From Coralloluteibacterium stylophorae (GTDB lineage: Bacteria > Pseudomonadota > Gammaproteobacteria > Xanthomonadales > Xanthomonadaceae): a stretch of 64,000 nt of DNA. Below, one piece after another: positions 39,325 through 49,055 of this stretch (within the stretch, counting starts at the first letter, position 1; each line of letters opens with the position of its first letter). The stretch is taken from positions 248,001 through 312,000 of the forward strand of contig NZ_JAGQFT020000002.1 in NCBI RefSeq assembly GCF_018122625.2. Direction: 5' to 3'. A program made the translations under genes and the position numbers. Under the pieces are notes generated by a model. The model had not been told where the DNA came from and did not search any database. It saw only the letters and a program-made list of their open reading frames with translations.

Positions 39325-40767
39325 ATGTCCGACAGCCTCATCCTCGCCGAATCCCGCCTGCTCGCCCCCGCGGGGCTGGCCGTGTCCGACCTCGAGCGCG
39401 CCTTCGGGCGCCTGCTCGGCCCCGGCATCGACGCCGGCGACATCTACTTCCAGCACGCCCGGCGCGAGAGCTGGACGGTCGAGGACGGCATCGTCAAGGA
39501 CGGCGCGCACTCGATCGAGCAGGGCGTCGGCCTGCGCGCCATCGCCGGCGACAAGACGGGGTTCGCCTATTCCGACGAGATCCGCCCGGAGGCGCTGATC
39601 GAATCCGCCGCCGCCGCCCGCGCCATCGCCCGCAGCGGCGAGGCGGCGCGGCCGCACGCTCTGGCCCGCGGCGCCGGCCACGGCCTCTACGAGCCGCTGG
39701 ATCCGATCGACGGCATGGCGCCGGCGGACAAGGTCGAGGCGCTGCGCCGGGTCGACCGCCTGATCCGCGCCGCCGACCCGCGCGTGCAGCAGGTGGTGGT
39801 GAGCATGGCCGGCGGCGTCGACACGGTGCTGGTGGCGCGCCACGATGGCGTCCTCGCCGCAGACGTGCGCCCGCTGGTGCGCTTCAACGTGCAGGTCATC
39901 GTCGAGCAGGACGGTCGCCGCGAGTCCGGCTACGCCGGCGGCGGCGGGCGCTACGACTACGCCGAGCTGTTCGCGCACGACAAGCCCGGGCGCTGGGCGC
40001 GCGAGGCGCTGCGCCAGGCACTGCTGAACCTGGAAGCGGTCGACGCGCCCGCAGGCGCGATGCCGGTGGTGCTGGGCCCGGGCTGGCCGGGCGTGCTGCT
40101 GCACGAGGCCGTCGGCCACGGCCTGGAGGGCGACTTCCACCGCAAGGGCACCTCGAACTACTCCGGCCGCATCGGCCAGCGCGTGGCCGCGCCGGGCGTG
40201 ACCATCGTCGACGACGGCACCCTCGCCGGCCGCCGCGGTTCGCTCAACCTCGACGACGAGGGCACGCCGACCCAGTGCACCACGCTGATCGAGGACGGCG
40301 TCCTGGTCGGGCTGATGCAGGACACGCTCAACGCGCGCCTGATGGGCGTGGCCGCGACCGGCAACGGCCGCCGCGAGTCCTTCGCGCACCTGCCGATGCC
40401 GCGCATGACCAACACCTACATGATGCCGGGCGCCTATGCGCCGGAGGAGATCCTGAGGTCGGTGAAGAAGGGCCTCTACGCGGTCAACTTCGGCGGCGGC
40501 CAAGTCGACATCACCTCCGGCAAGTACGTGTTCTCCGCCACGGAGGCCTACCTGATCGAGGACGGCAGGATCGGCGCGCCGGTCAAGGGCGCCACCCTCA
40601 TCGGCAATGGCCCGGAGACCATGAACCGGGTGCGCATGGTCGGCAACGACCTCGCCCTCGACGAGGGCGTCGGCGTCTGTGGCAAGGACGGCCAGTCGGT
40701 GCCGGTCGGCGTCGGCCAGCCGACCCTGCTGGTGGAATCGCTCACCGTCGGCGGCACCCGCGCGTGA
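39325..40767 (+). CDS. tldD: Metalloprotease TldD
   Basis: Subunit of the TldD/TldE (PmbA) heterodimeric zinc protease, 480 aa, which trims leaders of small peptides such as microcins and degrades disordered proteins. The zinc motif HExxxH is visible in [16 protein letters not shown]. Other family regions include [20 protein letters not shown] and [12 protein letters not shown]. The start at 39325 is preceded by GGAG. Its partner pmbA is encoded 880 bp downstream beyond the opposing darP gene, a conserved arrangement. Confidence 0.97.
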   Translation: MSDSLILAESRLLAPAGLAVSDLERAFGRLLGPGIDAGDIYFQHARRESWTVEDGIVKDGAHSIEQGVGLRAIAGDKTGFAYSDEIRPEALIESAAAARAIARSGEAARPHALARGAGHGLYEPLDPIDGMAPADKVEALRRVDRLIRAADPRVQQVVVSMAGGVDTVLVARHDGVLAADVRPLVRFNVQVIVEQDGRRESGYAGGGGRYDYAELFAHDKPGRWAREALRQALLNLEAVDAPAGAMPVVLGPGWPGVLLHEAVGHGLEGDFHRKGTSNYSGRIGQRVAAPGVTIVDDGTLAGRRGSLNLDDEGTPTQCTTLIEDGVLVGLMQDTLNARLMGVAATGNGRRESFAHLPMPRMTNTYMMPGAYAPEEILRSVKKGLYAVNFGGGQVDITSGKYVFSATEAYLIEDGRIGAPVKGATLIGNGPETMNRVRMVGNDLALDEGVGVCGKDGQSVPVGVGQPTLLVESLTVGGTRA

Positions 40768-40795
40768 GTAGCGCGCCTCTTGGCCGCTGCCTGCC

Positions 40796-41097
40796 GCAGT
40801 GGCTTCAGCCCCGCCGGGTGCCCGGGTCGCCTGCGCTCGCGGCTGGAGCCGCGTGCATCGCTGCGGTGCCCGTCGATGCGACGGCAACGCCGTGCGTGTC
40901 GGTGGTGCGAGCCGCCTTCGTCTTCGCAAGCGTCGCCAGGACCGCCGTGGGAGATCAACGGCAACGGCGATCGCGCGCCCTCCGCAGGAGCGGCTTCAGC
41001 CGCGACCTGGCGCTGGTACGGGGCGGGTCGGGGCTGAAGCCCCTCCCACATGGATCCTCGCGGCGGCGGGCGCAGCGCGCGCGGCTGAAGCCGCTCC
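40796..41097. repeat. Cluster of four REP-like elements between tldD and darP
   Basis: Four copies share the GGCT-TC/GA-AGCC core: an imperfect one at 40796-40817, GGAGCGGCTTCAGCCGCGAC (40987-41006), a reverse copy around 41027-41050 (GGGGCTGAAGCCCCTCCCAC), and a reverse copy at 41081-41097 touching the darP stop codon. Orientation is two forward then two reverse. They occupy most of the 329-bp gap 40768-41096 between convergent genes. No transposase of the RAYT type is present in the window. Confidence 0.75.
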
Positions 41098-41630
41098 TAG
41101 GGGGACGGCTCGTCGGCCTCCAGCGCCTCGCGCAGCACCCGGAACAGCTCGCGGTAGGCGTGCGGAGGCTTGTTCTTCGCGCGTTCCGCGGCGGCGTTGC
41201 GGACCAGGGTGCGCAGGTGCTGGCGGTCGATCCCGGGGTGCGCGTCCACCAGTTCGCCCAGCGCGGCGTCGCCCTCGGCCAGCAGGCGCTCGCGCCAGGC
41301 CTCGACGCGGTGCAGGGCCGCGGTCTCCTTCGCCGACTGGCCCTTGTCGTGGTCGAGCGCGGCGCGGATCGCCTCCAGCGTGGCCTCGTCCTCGTGGCGC
41401 ATGTGCTTGGCCAGGAACTGCAGCTGGCGCTTGCGCGCGATCGGCGCGCGGATGCGCTGGGTGTCGTGGATCACGCCGAGCATGTCCTCCGGGATCGGCA
41501 GCTGCGCCAGCTGGCTTTCGCTCAGGCCGACCAGGCGTTCGCCCAGGTCGAAGATCGCCAGCGCCTCGCGGCGGTTCTGGCTCCGGCTGGGGCTGAGGTA
41601 GTCGCCCGTCTCTTCATCGATTCCACGCAT
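41097..41630 (-). CDS. darP: Ribosome biogenesis factor DarP (YjgA, DUF615)
   Basis: Small alpha-helical protein of 177 aa that binds late 50S assembly intermediates. DUF615 landmarks are [20 protein letters not shown] near the N-terminus, [23 protein letters not shown] in the middle (seen in parts), and [13 protein letters not shown] at the C-terminus. Its stop codon touches a REP-like element. Encoded opposite to and between tldD and pmbA, and divergent from pmbA by only 17 bp. Confidence 0.93.
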   Translation of the reverse strand: MRGIDEETGDYLSPSRSQNRREALAIFDLGERLVGLSESQLAQLPIPEDMLGVIHDTQRIRAPIARKRQLQFLAKHMRHEDEATLEAIRAALDHDKGQSAKETAALHRVEAWRERLLAEGDAALGELVDAHPGIDRQHLRTLVRNAAAERAKNKPPHAYRELFRVLREALEADEPSP

Positions 41631-41647
41631 GCGGCAAGGATAAGTCT

Positions 41648-43030
41648 TTGAGCACCATGAACGAAGTCGTCAGCACCGCCCACGAGTCCGTCGAGGCGCG
41701 CAGCGCGCGCCTGTCGCAGATCGCCGAGGACGTGCTCGCGCGCTGCCGCGCGCACGGCGCCGGCCAGGCCGAGGTCTCCATCGACGAATCGCGCGGGCTC
41801 GCGGTCAACGCCCGCGTCGGCGAGGTCGAGACGGTCGAGCACACCCGCGACCGCGGCGTCTCGGTCACCGTCTACCTGGGGCGGCGCAAGGGCTCGGCCT
41901 CCACCGCCGACCTGGCCCCGGCCAGCATCGAGGCCACCGTCGCGCAGGCCTGCGCCATCGCCGGCTTCACCGAGGAGGATCCCGCCGCCGGCCTCGCCGA
42001 TGCGGAGCTGATGGCGCGACCCGGCGCAGACGGCTTCGCCGATTTCGACCAGTGGCATCCCTGGGCGCTCGACGCCGACAGCGCCGTGGCGCTGGCGCTC
42101 GAGTGCGAGGCCGCCGGACGCGAGGCCGATCCGCGCATCGCCAACTCCGACGGCGCCTCGGTCAACTCCGGCGAGAGCGTCTCGGTCTACGCCAATTCCC
42201 ACGGTTTCCTCGGCGTCGAGCGCGGCACCTCGCATTCGCTGAGCTGCTCGCTGATCGCCGGCAGCGGCGACGCGATGCAGCGCGACTACTGGTACAGCGC
42301 CGGCCTCGCCCGCGAGGACCTGGAGTCGGCCCGCGCCGTCGGCCGCAGGGCCGCCGAGCGCACCGTCGCGCGCCTGGCGCCGCGGCAGGCGAAGACCGGC
42401 CAGTACCCGGTGCTCTACACCGCGGAGACCGCGCGCTCGCTCGTCGGCCACCTGCTGTCGGCGATCTCCGGCGGCGCGCTGTACCGGCGCGCGAGCTTCC
42501 TGGTCGACCGTGCGGGCACGCAGGTGTTTCCGGAGTGGTTCGGCCTGGTCGAGGAGCCGCACCGGCGCCGCGGCTTCCGCTCGGCCGCGTTCGACGGCGA
42601 CGGCGTCGCCACCCGCACCGCGCCCATCGTCGAGAACGGCGTGCTCGCCCGTTACGTGCTCGGCAGCTATTCCGCGCGCAAGCTCGGGCTGGCGACCACC
42701 GCCAACGCCGGCGGCGTGCGCAACCTCACGGTGACGCCGAACGCGGAGAACCTCGACGGCATGCTGCGCGGCATGGGCAGCGGGCTGCTGGTCACCGAGA
42801 TGATGGGCCACGGCATCAACCCCATCACCGGCGACTACTCGCGCGGCGCCGCCGGCTTCTGGATCGAGAGCGGCGAGATCGCCTATCCCGTCGACGAGAT
42901 CACCATCGCCGGCAACCTCAAGGACATGTTCCTCGGCATCGAGGCGGTCGGCACCGACATCGACCCGCGCTCGCACGTCCACACCGGCCCGATCCTGGTC
43001 GGGCGGATGACGGTGGCGGGGGCGGAGTGA
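41648..43030 (+). CDS. pmbA: Metalloprotease PmbA/TldE
   Basis: Partner of TldD in the heterodimeric protease, 460 aa. It lacks the HExxxH motif, as expected for TldE. Visible family features are [40 protein letters not shown], and the C-terminal [20 protein letters not shown]. The TTG at 41648 has AAGGA seven bases upstream and is the better-spaced start; the ATG at 41657 is the alternative, three codons in. Confidence 0.96.
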   Translation: MSTMNEVVSTAHESVEARSARLSQIAEDVLARCRAHGAGQAEVSIDESRGLAVNARVGEVETVEHTRDRGVSVTVYLGRRKGSASTADLAPASIEATVAQACAIAGFTEEDPAAGLADAELMARPGADGFADFDQWHPWALDADSAVALALECEAAGREADPRIANSDGASVNSGESVSVYANSHGFLGVERGTSHSLSCSLIAGSGDAMQRDYWYSAGLAREDLESARAVGRRAAERTVARLAPRQAKTGQYPVLYTAETARSLVGHLLSAISGGALYRRASFLVDRAGTQVFPEWFGLVEEPHRRRGFRSAAFDGDGVATRTAPIVENGVLARYVLGSYSARKLGLATTANAGGVRNLTVTPNAENLDGMLRGMGSGLLVTEMMGHGINPITGDYSRGAAGFWIESGEIAYPVDEITIAGNLKDMFLGIEAVGTDIDPRSHVHTGPILVGRMTVAGAE

Positions 43031-43064
43031 ACCGGGCCCGGCCGCCGCGCCCAGGGCGCGGTCG

Positions 43065-43508
43065 ATGAGCGGACCGCGTCACCGCTTGCATGGCGGCTGT
43101 CGCTGCGGGCGCATGCAGGTGGTCTTCGCCACCGCGCAGGATCCCGGCGCGCTGCAGCCGCGCGCCTGCGACTGCTCGTTCTGCCGTGGGCACGGCGCGG
43201 CCTGGGTCTCGGACCCGGCCGGCGCGCTCGAGGTGACCGAAGTCGTGCCGGGCGCGCTGCGCGAGGTCCGCCAGGGGTCGGCTTCGGCGCGTTTCGTGCT
43301 GTGCGCGGACTGCGGCCTGCTGGTGTGCGTGCTGCTGGACGATGCCGATGGCGTCTTCGCCGCGGTGAACGCCTCCTGCCTGGCGGAGGCGGACCGTCTG
43401 CGGGTCGCACAGCCCGCGTCGCCGCAGACCCTGCCGGTGTCCGAGCGACGCGCGCGCTGGAAGGCGCTGTGGGTGCGCCAGGTGCGCGTGGTGCGCACAG
43501 CGGCATGA
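43065..43508 (+). CDS. GFA-family (CENP-V-like) zinc protein
   Basis: Small cytoplasmic protein of 147 aa in the glutathione-dependent formaldehyde-activating enzyme fold family. Zinc-binding cysteines appear as GGCRCGRMQ, CDCSFCRGHGA and CADCGLLV, the usual arrangement. Family members vary in function and glutathione chemistry is not certain here. Its stop overlaps the next start (ATGA), so the two genes are coupled. Confidence 0.85.
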   Translation: MSGPRHRLHGGCRCGRMQVVFATAQDPGALQPRACDCSFCRGHGAAWVSDPAGALEVTEVVPGALREVRQGSASARFVLCADCGLLVCVLLDDADGVFAAVNASCLAEADRLRVAQPASPQTLPVSERRARWKALWVRQVRVVRTAA

Positions 43509-43966
43509 GGTCGGCGCAAGGCCAGCCGGCCCGGCGGCGGATGCGCACCGGCGCGAGACTGGGCATCGCGGCCATGGCCTGCGTGGCGGCGGCACTGGCG
43601 CTGGCTTCGCTCGTAGCCGGTGGCGACCTGCTCGACCTGCGCCTGCCCGGCGGCCTGCCACTCGGCAACCTGCTGGCGTGGCTGGTGCCGTGCGGGCTGT
43701 CCGCGGCAGCCCTCGCACTCGCGCCGGTTCCCGGCCGAGCCCTTCGTTTCGCGCGCGTGTCCTGCGTCTTCGCCGTGGCCTGGCTGCCGGTCTCGCTCGC
43801 GCTGGCGGACGACCTCGCGCTCAACTTCTCGGGCGGGCGGGGAACCGCCTGGCTCGCCTTCAGCCTCGCCGTCGCCGCCTGTGCCGCAGCCGCGTTGCCG
43901 ACGGCTGCGCTCGCGGCGCTGATCCGCCGCCGGCGCGCTGGCGCGGCCGACCGCCGCACCGCGTAA
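43505..43966 (+). CDS. Small membrane protein, paralogue of the acyltransferase C-terminal domain
   Basis: Predicted inner-membrane protein of 153 aa with about four hydrophobic segments. No known family was recognised. It matches the C-terminal extension of the acyltransferase encoded next (about residues 365-495 of that protein). Compare LPLGNLLAWLVPCGLSAAAL with [20 protein letters not shown], and AWLPVSLALADDLALNF with [17 protein letters not shown]. The start overlaps the preceding stop in ATGA. Function is unknown; the repeated domain suggests a membrane accessory role. Confidence 0.75.
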   Translation: MRSAQGQPARRRMRTGARLGIAAMACVAAALALASLVAGGDLLDLRLPGGLPLGNLLAWLVPCGLSAAALALAPVPGRALRFARVSCVFAVAWLPVSLALADDLALNFSGGRGTAWLAFSLAVAACAAAALPTAALAALIRRRRAGAADRRTA

Positions 43967-44130
43967 CGATCCGATCACCGTGTCCTAACCTGTCGTCCGG
44001 AGCATGCGGCTGCGCATCCGGCAGCAGCATCGGCGCCGCGCGCATCCGATCCGGTGCGGGCACGGCTGCGCGCCTCGTCTCCGCGGGCCCGATCCGCTCC
44101 GGGCCGTGAACGCCAGCTCCAAAGGCCGCC

Positions 44131-45618
44131 ATGCCTGGACGGCCCCGATACCGGCACATGCCCCACGACTCCACTCCGCCGCCGCAGCGCATCGCCTGGA
44201 TCGACTGCCTGAAGGGCGTCGCCATCGCGCTGGTGGTGGTGCACCACGGGATCGAGCACCTGCTGTTCGCGCTCGGCATGGACAGCCGCGCGGTGGAGAT
44301 CCTCGACGCGCTCTTCGTGCGGTTCCGGATGGGGGCGTTCTTCCTGGCCTCGGGCATCCTCGCGGCGTCCGCGCTCGGGCGCGGGCTTCCGGATTTCCTC
44401 GACCGCAAGCTGGTGCCGCTGGCGTGGACGCTGGTGGTGTGGACGCTCGTCGGCAGCCTGTTCGGCGCCTGGGTCGCACCGCTGTACCGGGAGCAGGCGC
44501 TCCCGTCGCTCGCGGACGTCGTGGTGAACCCGCAGGGCAACCTGTGGTTCGTGCACGCGCTGATCGTCTTCAATGCCGTGTGCTACGCCGCGCTGCGGGC
44601 GCCGCGCGCCGTCGCGTCGCTGTCGGTGGTCGCCGCCGTGGTGCTCTACCTCGGCGTGCCGGACCTGCCGCCGGTGCTGTACCGGATCCTGGAGTACTAC
44701 CCGTTCTTCGCCGCCGGGGCCTTATTCGGGCACGGCATCGTCGAGTTCTTCCGCGTGCCGGCGCGGGTGTGGACGGCGCTGGCGGCGGGATCGGCGATGT
44801 TCGCGGCCGCGGCCGGCGCGGAGCTGGCCGGGGTGGACAGCGACGCGCTGGTCCTGGTCATGCGGGTGGCCGCGGTCGCCGCCGCCATCGCCTGCATCCG
44901 CCTGCTCACGCGGTGGCGGCCGGTCGCCACCGCGCTCGGCTACCTGGGCAGGAACAGCCTCTACATCTTCCTGCTGCACCAGTTCCTGATCGCGCTGATG
45001 CGGGCCGCCTACGAGGCGGGGTGGCCACTGCCCGGCTCGGACCTCGGCCTGCTCGCGACGGCGACGGCCGTGGCGCTGGGCGGCTCGCTGCTCCTGAAGT
45101 CGCTGTTGATGCGCGCGGGAGCGGGCTGGCTGTTCGCACCGCCGCCCGCGCTGCGCCGGCGCGGCCGCCACGCGGACGCGTCCCGCGCGGGCCGGCGTCG
45201 CGTCCGCGACCTGCGGCCCGCGGCGGTCGCCGCACTGCCCCTGCTGGCCGCGACGGGCGCCGCGGCCTGCCTAGCGGCGGCGCCGGACGCGCTCGCCATC
45301 CGCCTGCTGGGCGACCTCCCGCTCGGCAGCTTCGTGGCGCCGTTGGTGCCGTGCGGACTCGCAGGCGCCGCGGTGGTGCTGGCCACGCCGCGCGCGGCGC
45401 CGCGGCGGCTGTCGGTGGCCTCGCTGACCCTGGCGGCCGCATGGCTGCCGGTGTCGGTCGCATTGGCGGGCAACCTGGCGCTCCAGTTCCGCGGCTGGCG
45501 CGGCGCGGCGTGGCTGGGTTTCAGCCTGGCAGTGATGCTCGGCGCGCTGGCTGCGCTCGGCTGGACGCTGACGGCGGCGGCGCGCGCGCGTCATCGCCGC
45601 CGCGTCGCCCCGGCCTGA
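44131..45618 (+). CDS. Membrane acyltransferase 3 with extra C-terminal membrane domain
   Basis: Integral membrane acyltransferase of 495 aa. The N-terminal about 330 residues form an OatA/acyltransferase-3 domain: [52 protein letters not shown], and [20 protein letters not shown] basic linker ([16 protein letters not shown]) leads to a roughly 130-residue membrane domain that is a paralogue of the small protein at 43505. Such enzymes O-acylate sugars or surface polymers; the target here is unknown. Alternative start ATG 44158. The preceding 164-bp gap holds nothing I can identify. Confidence 0.85.
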   Translation: MPGRPRYRHMPHDSTPPPQRIAWIDCLKGVAIALVVVHHGIEHLLFALGMDSRAVEILDALFVRFRMGAFFLASGILAASALGRGLPDFLDRKLVPLAWTLVVWTLVGSLFGAWVAPLYREQALPSLADVVVNPQGNLWFVHALIVFNAVCYAALRAPRAVASLSVVAAVVLYLGVPDLPPVLYRILEYYPFFAAGALFGHGIVEFFRVPARVWTALAAGSAMFAAAAGAELAGVDSDALVLVMRVAAVAAAIACIRLLTRWRPVATALGYLGRNSLYIFLLHQFLIALMRAAYEAGWPLPGSDLGLLATATAVALGGSLLLKSLLMRAGAGWLFAPPPALRRRGRHADASRAGRRRVRDLRPAAVAALPLLAATGAAACLAAAPDALAIRLLGDLPLGSFVAPLVPCGLAGAAVVLATPRAAPRRLSVASLTLAAAWLPVSVALAGNLALQFRGWRGAAWLGFSLAVMLGALAALGWTLTAAARARHRRRVAPA

Positions 45619-45725
45619 TCGCGCCCGCCCGCCACCGTCAGGACCGGCGCACGACGTCGGCGGCTTCATGCCGGCCATGCACCCGCGCTGGCTACCGTCG
45701 CCGGTCGAGGTGCCGGGGAGGGCGG

Positions 45726-46712
45726 ATGACGAGTCGGACGGGAACTGCGCACGCGCTGTGGATCGAGGCGGCCGGCCGGGTCGCGCTGCGCCGCGAGCGT
45801 CTTGCCGCGCCGCGTCAGGACGAGGTGGAAGTGCGGGCCCGCTTCGGCGCGATCAGCCGCGGCACGGAGGCGCTGGTGCTGGCCGGGCGCGTGCCGGAAT
45901 CCGAGCACGCGCGCATGCGCGCGCCGTTCCAGGAGGGCGACTTCCCGTTCCCGGTGAAGTACGGCTACGCCTGCGTGGGCGAGGTCGAGGCGGGGCCGGG
46001 GGCCCTGCGCGGGCGCACCGTGTTCTGCCTGCATCCGCACCAGGACCGCTTCGTGGTGCCGGCCGAACGCGTGGCCGTGGTGCCGGAGGCCGTGCCCGCC
46101 GCGCGCGCGGTGCTCGCGGCGAACATGGAGACCGCGCTCAACGTGGTGTGGGATGCCGGGATCGGTCCCGGCGACCGGGTGGCGGTGGTCGGCGCCGGCG
46201 TGGTCGGCGCGCTGGTGGCGCGGCTGGTGACGCGCATGCCCGGGACCGACTGCAGCCTGGTCGACATCGCGCCGGAGCGCGCCGGCCTCGCACGCGCGCT
46301 CGGCGCCGGCTTCGCCGATCCCGCGCATGCGCCGCGCGACTGCGACGTCGTCGTCCACGCCAGCGCCAGCGAGGCCGGGCTCGCCACCGCGATCGACTGC
46401 GCCGGCTTCGAGGCGCGCGTCGTCGAGGCGAGCTGGTACGGCGACGGCCGGGTCGCGGTGCCGCTCGGCGGCGCCTTCCACAGCCGACGCCTGCGGATCG
46501 TGGGTTCGCAGGTGGGGCATGTCCCGACGGCGCGCCGCGCGCGCTGGCCCTATGGTCGGCGCATGGCGGCGGCGCTGCGCCTGCTCGACGACCCGTGCCT
46601 CGACGCGCTGGTCTCCGGCGAGAGCGCCTTCGCCGGGCTCGCCGACGCCTATCCGCGCGTGCTCGCCGACCCTGCGACGCTGTGCCACCGCGTCGTCTAT
46701 CCCGGCGCCTGA
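45726..46712 (+). CDS. MDR-family dehydrogenase, BchC-like, lacking the usual catalytic Cys
   Basis: NAD(P)-dependent medium-chain dehydrogenase/reductase homologue of 328 aa. The N-terminal GroES-like half has [15 protein letters not shown] where typical zinc enzymes carry the catalytic Cys, and no structural-zinc four-Cys lobe. This resembles the BchC-type ISTGTE subgroup. The Rossmann motif is [26 protein letters not shown] site precedes the ATG. It opens the unusual cluster with a PTPS homologue 29 nt downstream, a glycosyltransferase and a methyltransferase. The substrate is unknown; oxidation of a ring-linked hydroxyl is possible. Confidence 0.82.
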   Translation: MTSRTGTAHALWIEAAGRVALRRERLAAPRQDEVEVRARFGAISRGTEALVLAGRVPESEHARMRAPFQEGDFPFPVKYGYACVGEVEAGPGALRGRTVFCLHPHQDRFVVPAERVAVVPEAVPAARAVLAANMETALNVVWDAGIGPGDRVAVVGAGVVGALVARLVTRMPGTDCSLVDIAPERAGLARALGAGFADPAHAPRDCDVVVHASASEAGLATAIDCAGFEARVVEASWYGDGRVAVPLGGAFHSRRLRIVGSQVGHVPTARRARWPYGRRMAAALRLLDDPCLDALVSGESAFAGLADAYPRVLADPATLCHRVVYPGA

Positions 46713-46741
46713 TTCCACCCATCCGCAAGAGGAAGACCCGC

Positions 46742-47140
46742 ATGTTCGCCGTCGAAGTCCGCGACCACGTCATGATCGCCCACAGCCTGCCGGGGGAGGT
46801 GTTCGGGCCCGCCCAGGGCCTGCACGGCGCGACCTTCGTGGTCGACGCCGCGTTCTACGCCGAGGCGCTCGACGACGACGGGCTGGTGGTCGACATCGGC
46901 CTGGCGACGGCACTGCTGGCCGAGACGCTGGCGCCGCTCAACTACCAGAACCTCGACGCGCTGCCGCAGTTCGCCGGCCGCACCACGACCACCGAGTTCC
47001 TGGCCAGGCACATCTTCGACGCGCTGGCCGAGGGCATCCGCGCCGGCCGCCTCGGTGCCGGTGGCGCGCGCCTGGCGAAGCTGCGCGTGCAGCTGCACGA
47101 ATCGCACGTCGCACGCGCCTGGTACGAGGGCACGCTGTGA
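46742..47140 (+). CDS. Degenerate 6-pyruvoyltetrahydropterin synthase homologue
   Basis: T-fold protein of 132 aa aligned by eye with QueD/PTPS. The first zinc His is kept (IAHSL), as is a Glu near the end ([11 protein letters not shown]). Where QueD has C-G-R-L-H-G-H this protein has A-Q-G-L-H-G-A, so both the catalytic Cys and one zinc His are Ala. The catalytic Asp-His pair of L-D-H-H-Y is replaced by L-N-Y-Q-N. Classical PTPS or QueD chemistry is therefore unlikely. It may bind a pterin or catalyse a different step. Its stop overlaps the next gene's GTG start. Confidence 0.82.
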   Translation: MFAVEVRDHVMIAHSLPGEVFGPAQGLHGATFVVDAAFYAEALDDDGLVVDIGLATALLAETLAPLNYQNLDALPQFAGRTTTTEFLARHIFDALAEGIRAGRLGAGGARLAKLRVQLHESHVARAWYEGTL

Positions 47141-48186
47141 CGCAACGCGAGCTGGTGTTCGCGATCCCCGGCGACCTCGCCGCGCGGACCGGCGGCTACG
47201 GCTACGACCGACGCATGCTCGCCGAGCTCGAGGCGCTGGGCTGGCGCGTGCGCGTGCTGGGGCTCGGCGCCGGTTATCCGATGCCGTCGCCGGAGGAGGT
47301 GGCGGCGAGCGACGCCGCCTTCGCGGCCCTGCCCGACGGGGCGCGGGTGCTGGTGGACGGCCTCGCGTTCGGCGCGATGGATGCGCTCGCCGCACGCGAG
47401 GGCGGACGCCTGCGCCTGTGCGCCCTGGTCCACCATCCGCTGGCGCTGGAGACCGGCGTGGACGCCGCGCAGGCGGCAGAGCTGGCCGCGCGGGAACGCC
47501 GCGCGCTGGCGCGCGCGCGCGCGGTGATCGCGACCAGCCGCACCACCGCGGACGCGCTGGTGGCGCAGTATGGCGTCGACCTCGCCAGGCTGAGCGTGGT
47601 GCCGCCCGGCACCGAGCGGCCGTCGCGGCTCGCGCTGCGCGAGGCCCGCGTCGGCCGCGTGCGCATCGTCGCGGTCGGCTCGCTGATCCCGCGCAAGGGC
47701 TTCGACGTGCTGATCGCCGCGCTGGGCCTGCTGCATCCGCTGTCGTGGCAGCTGCGCATCGTCGGCGGCGAACGCGACGCGGCCACCGCCGCGGCCCTGC
47801 GCGGGCAGGTGCGGTCGCTGCACCTCGACGACCGCGTGCGCTTCGTCGGCGAGGTCGCCGACACCGCTCCGGAACTCGCCGATGCCGACGTGTTCGCGCT
47901 GCCGAGCCGCCACGAGGGCTACGGCATGGTGTTCGCCGAGGCCATGGCGCACGGCCTGCCGGTGGTCGCCTGCCGCGCCGGCGCGGTGCCGGAGGTCGTC
48001 CCGGACACCGCGGGGCTGCTGGTGCCGGTCGACGACGTGCAGGCGCTGGCCGATGCGCTGCGGCGCCTGATCGGCGATGCCGGCCTGCGCACCCGGCTAT
48101 CGGCCGGCGCGCTGCGTGCGGCTCGGGCGCTGCCGGGCTGGACCGAATCGGCGCGGGTGCTGGCGCGCGCGCTGGAGGCGGCGTGA
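47137..48186 (+). CDS. GT4-family glycosyltransferase
   Basis: Retaining GT-B glycosyltransferase of 349 aa. The C-terminal nucleotide-sugar domain shows [20 protein letters not shown], the donor-binding [20 protein letters not shown] (E-x7-E motif) and [20 protein letters not shown]. The N-terminal acceptor domain begins [23 protein letters not shown] start at 47137 overlaps the PTPS-homologue stop, and its own stop overlaps the methyltransferase GTG, so the three are translationally coupled. It probably glycosylates the product of the cluster rather than a cell-surface polymer (inference). Confidence 0.88.
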   Translation: MTQRELVFAIPGDLAARTGGYGYDRRMLAELEALGWRVRVLGLGAGYPMPSPEEVAASDAAFAALPDGARVLVDGLAFGAMDALAAREGGRLRLCALVHHPLALETGVDAAQAAELAARERRALARARAVIATSRTTADALVAQYGVDLARLSVVPPGTERPSRLALREARVGRVRIVAVGSLIPRKGFDVLIAALGLLHPLSWQLRIVGGERDAATAAALRGQVRSLHLDDRVRFVGEVADTAPELADADVFALPSRHEGYGMVFAEAMAHGLPVVACRAGAVPEVVPDTAGLLVPVDDVQALADALRRLIGDAGLRTRLSAGALRAARALPGWTESARVLARALEAA

Positions 48187-48974
48187 GCTTCTCCGCGCAC
48201 TGGCTGGAGCTGCGCGAACCGCTCGACCACGCCGCGCGCGATCCCGCGCTGCGCGCGGCTGCCGCCGCGCTGCTGCGCATGCCGCGCGTGGCGACGGTGG
48301 TCGATCTCGGCTGCGGCACCGGATCGAGCTTCCGGGCGCTTGCTCCACACGTCGACGCCGCGCAGGCGTGGCGGCTGGTCGACCACGACCCGGCGCTGAT
48401 CGCGATCGCACGGCGGCGCATCGGTGCCGCCGCGGCCGTCGAGGCGCACCCGCTCGACCTGCGCACGCTGGACGCGCTGCCGCTGGCCGGCGCCGACCTC
48501 GCCACCGCCTCGGCGCTGTTCGACCTGGTCGGCCGCGACTGGCTGCGCGGCTTCGTCGCCGCGTTGACGCAGGCGCGCGTGCCGCTGTACGCCGCCCTGA
48601 GCTACGACGGGCACATGCACTGGAGCCTGTCCGTGGCCGACGACGCGGCCGTCGTCGCCGCGTTCAACCGGCACCAGCGCGGCGACAAGGGCCTCGGGCC
48701 CGCGCTGGGGCCGGACGCCGCCGGCGCGCTGGCCGAAGCGCTCGCGGCGGCCGGCTATCGCGTCCTCCGCGCCCCGAGCCCGTGGCGGATCGACGCCGCG
48801 CACGCCGCGATGCAGCGCGAGCTGCTGCACGGCATCGCCACCGCGGCGCGCGAGACCGGCGACATCGCGGAAGCGCGCGTCGCCGGCTGGCTGCACGCAC
48901 GGCTGGAACGGGTCGGCAGCGGGACCTGCACGGTCGGCCACGAGGACGTGCTGGCGCTGCCTGATCGGGCCTGA
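48183..48974 (+). CDS. SAM-dependent class I methyltransferase
   Basis: Rossmann-fold methyltransferase of 263 aa. Motif I is VVDLGCGTGSSFRAL, the acidic ribose-binding residue follows in WRLVDHDP, and ATASALFDLVGRDW marks the post-motif region. It lacks further domains that would reveal the acceptor. GTG start overlaps the glycosyltransferase stop by four bases (GTGA). It is the last plus-strand gene of this group and is convergent with the reductase gene, 81 bp away. Confidence 0.86.
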   Translation: MSFSAHWLELREPLDHAARDPALRAAAAALLRMPRVATVVDLGCGTGSSFRALAPHVDAAQAWRLVDHDPALIAIARRRIGAAAAVEAHPLDLRTLDALPLAGADLATASALFDLVGRDWLRGFVAALTQARVPLYAALSYDGHMHWSLSVADDAAVVAAFNRHQRGDKGLGPALGPDAAGALAEALAAAGYRVLRAPSPWRIDAAHAAMQRELLHGIATAARETGDIAEARVAGWLHARLERVGSGTCTVGHEDVLALPDRA

Positions 48975-49055
48975 GCTGTCGAGGTTGAAGGCACTCCTGC
49001 GGGAGGCGCCGATGCCCGCAGCCGCGACCGCCGCCGTGCCGGGCGCCGCTGCCCC

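Noticed and set aside
40796-41097. Possible CRISPR array
   Set aside because: The repeats are short palindromes in both orientations with unequal spacing, and no cas genes are present; they are REP-like elements.
46742-47140. Calling this gene queD for queuosine synthesis
   Set aside because: Catalytic Cys, Asp-His pair and one zinc His are replaced, and no queC, queE or queF neighbours are present.
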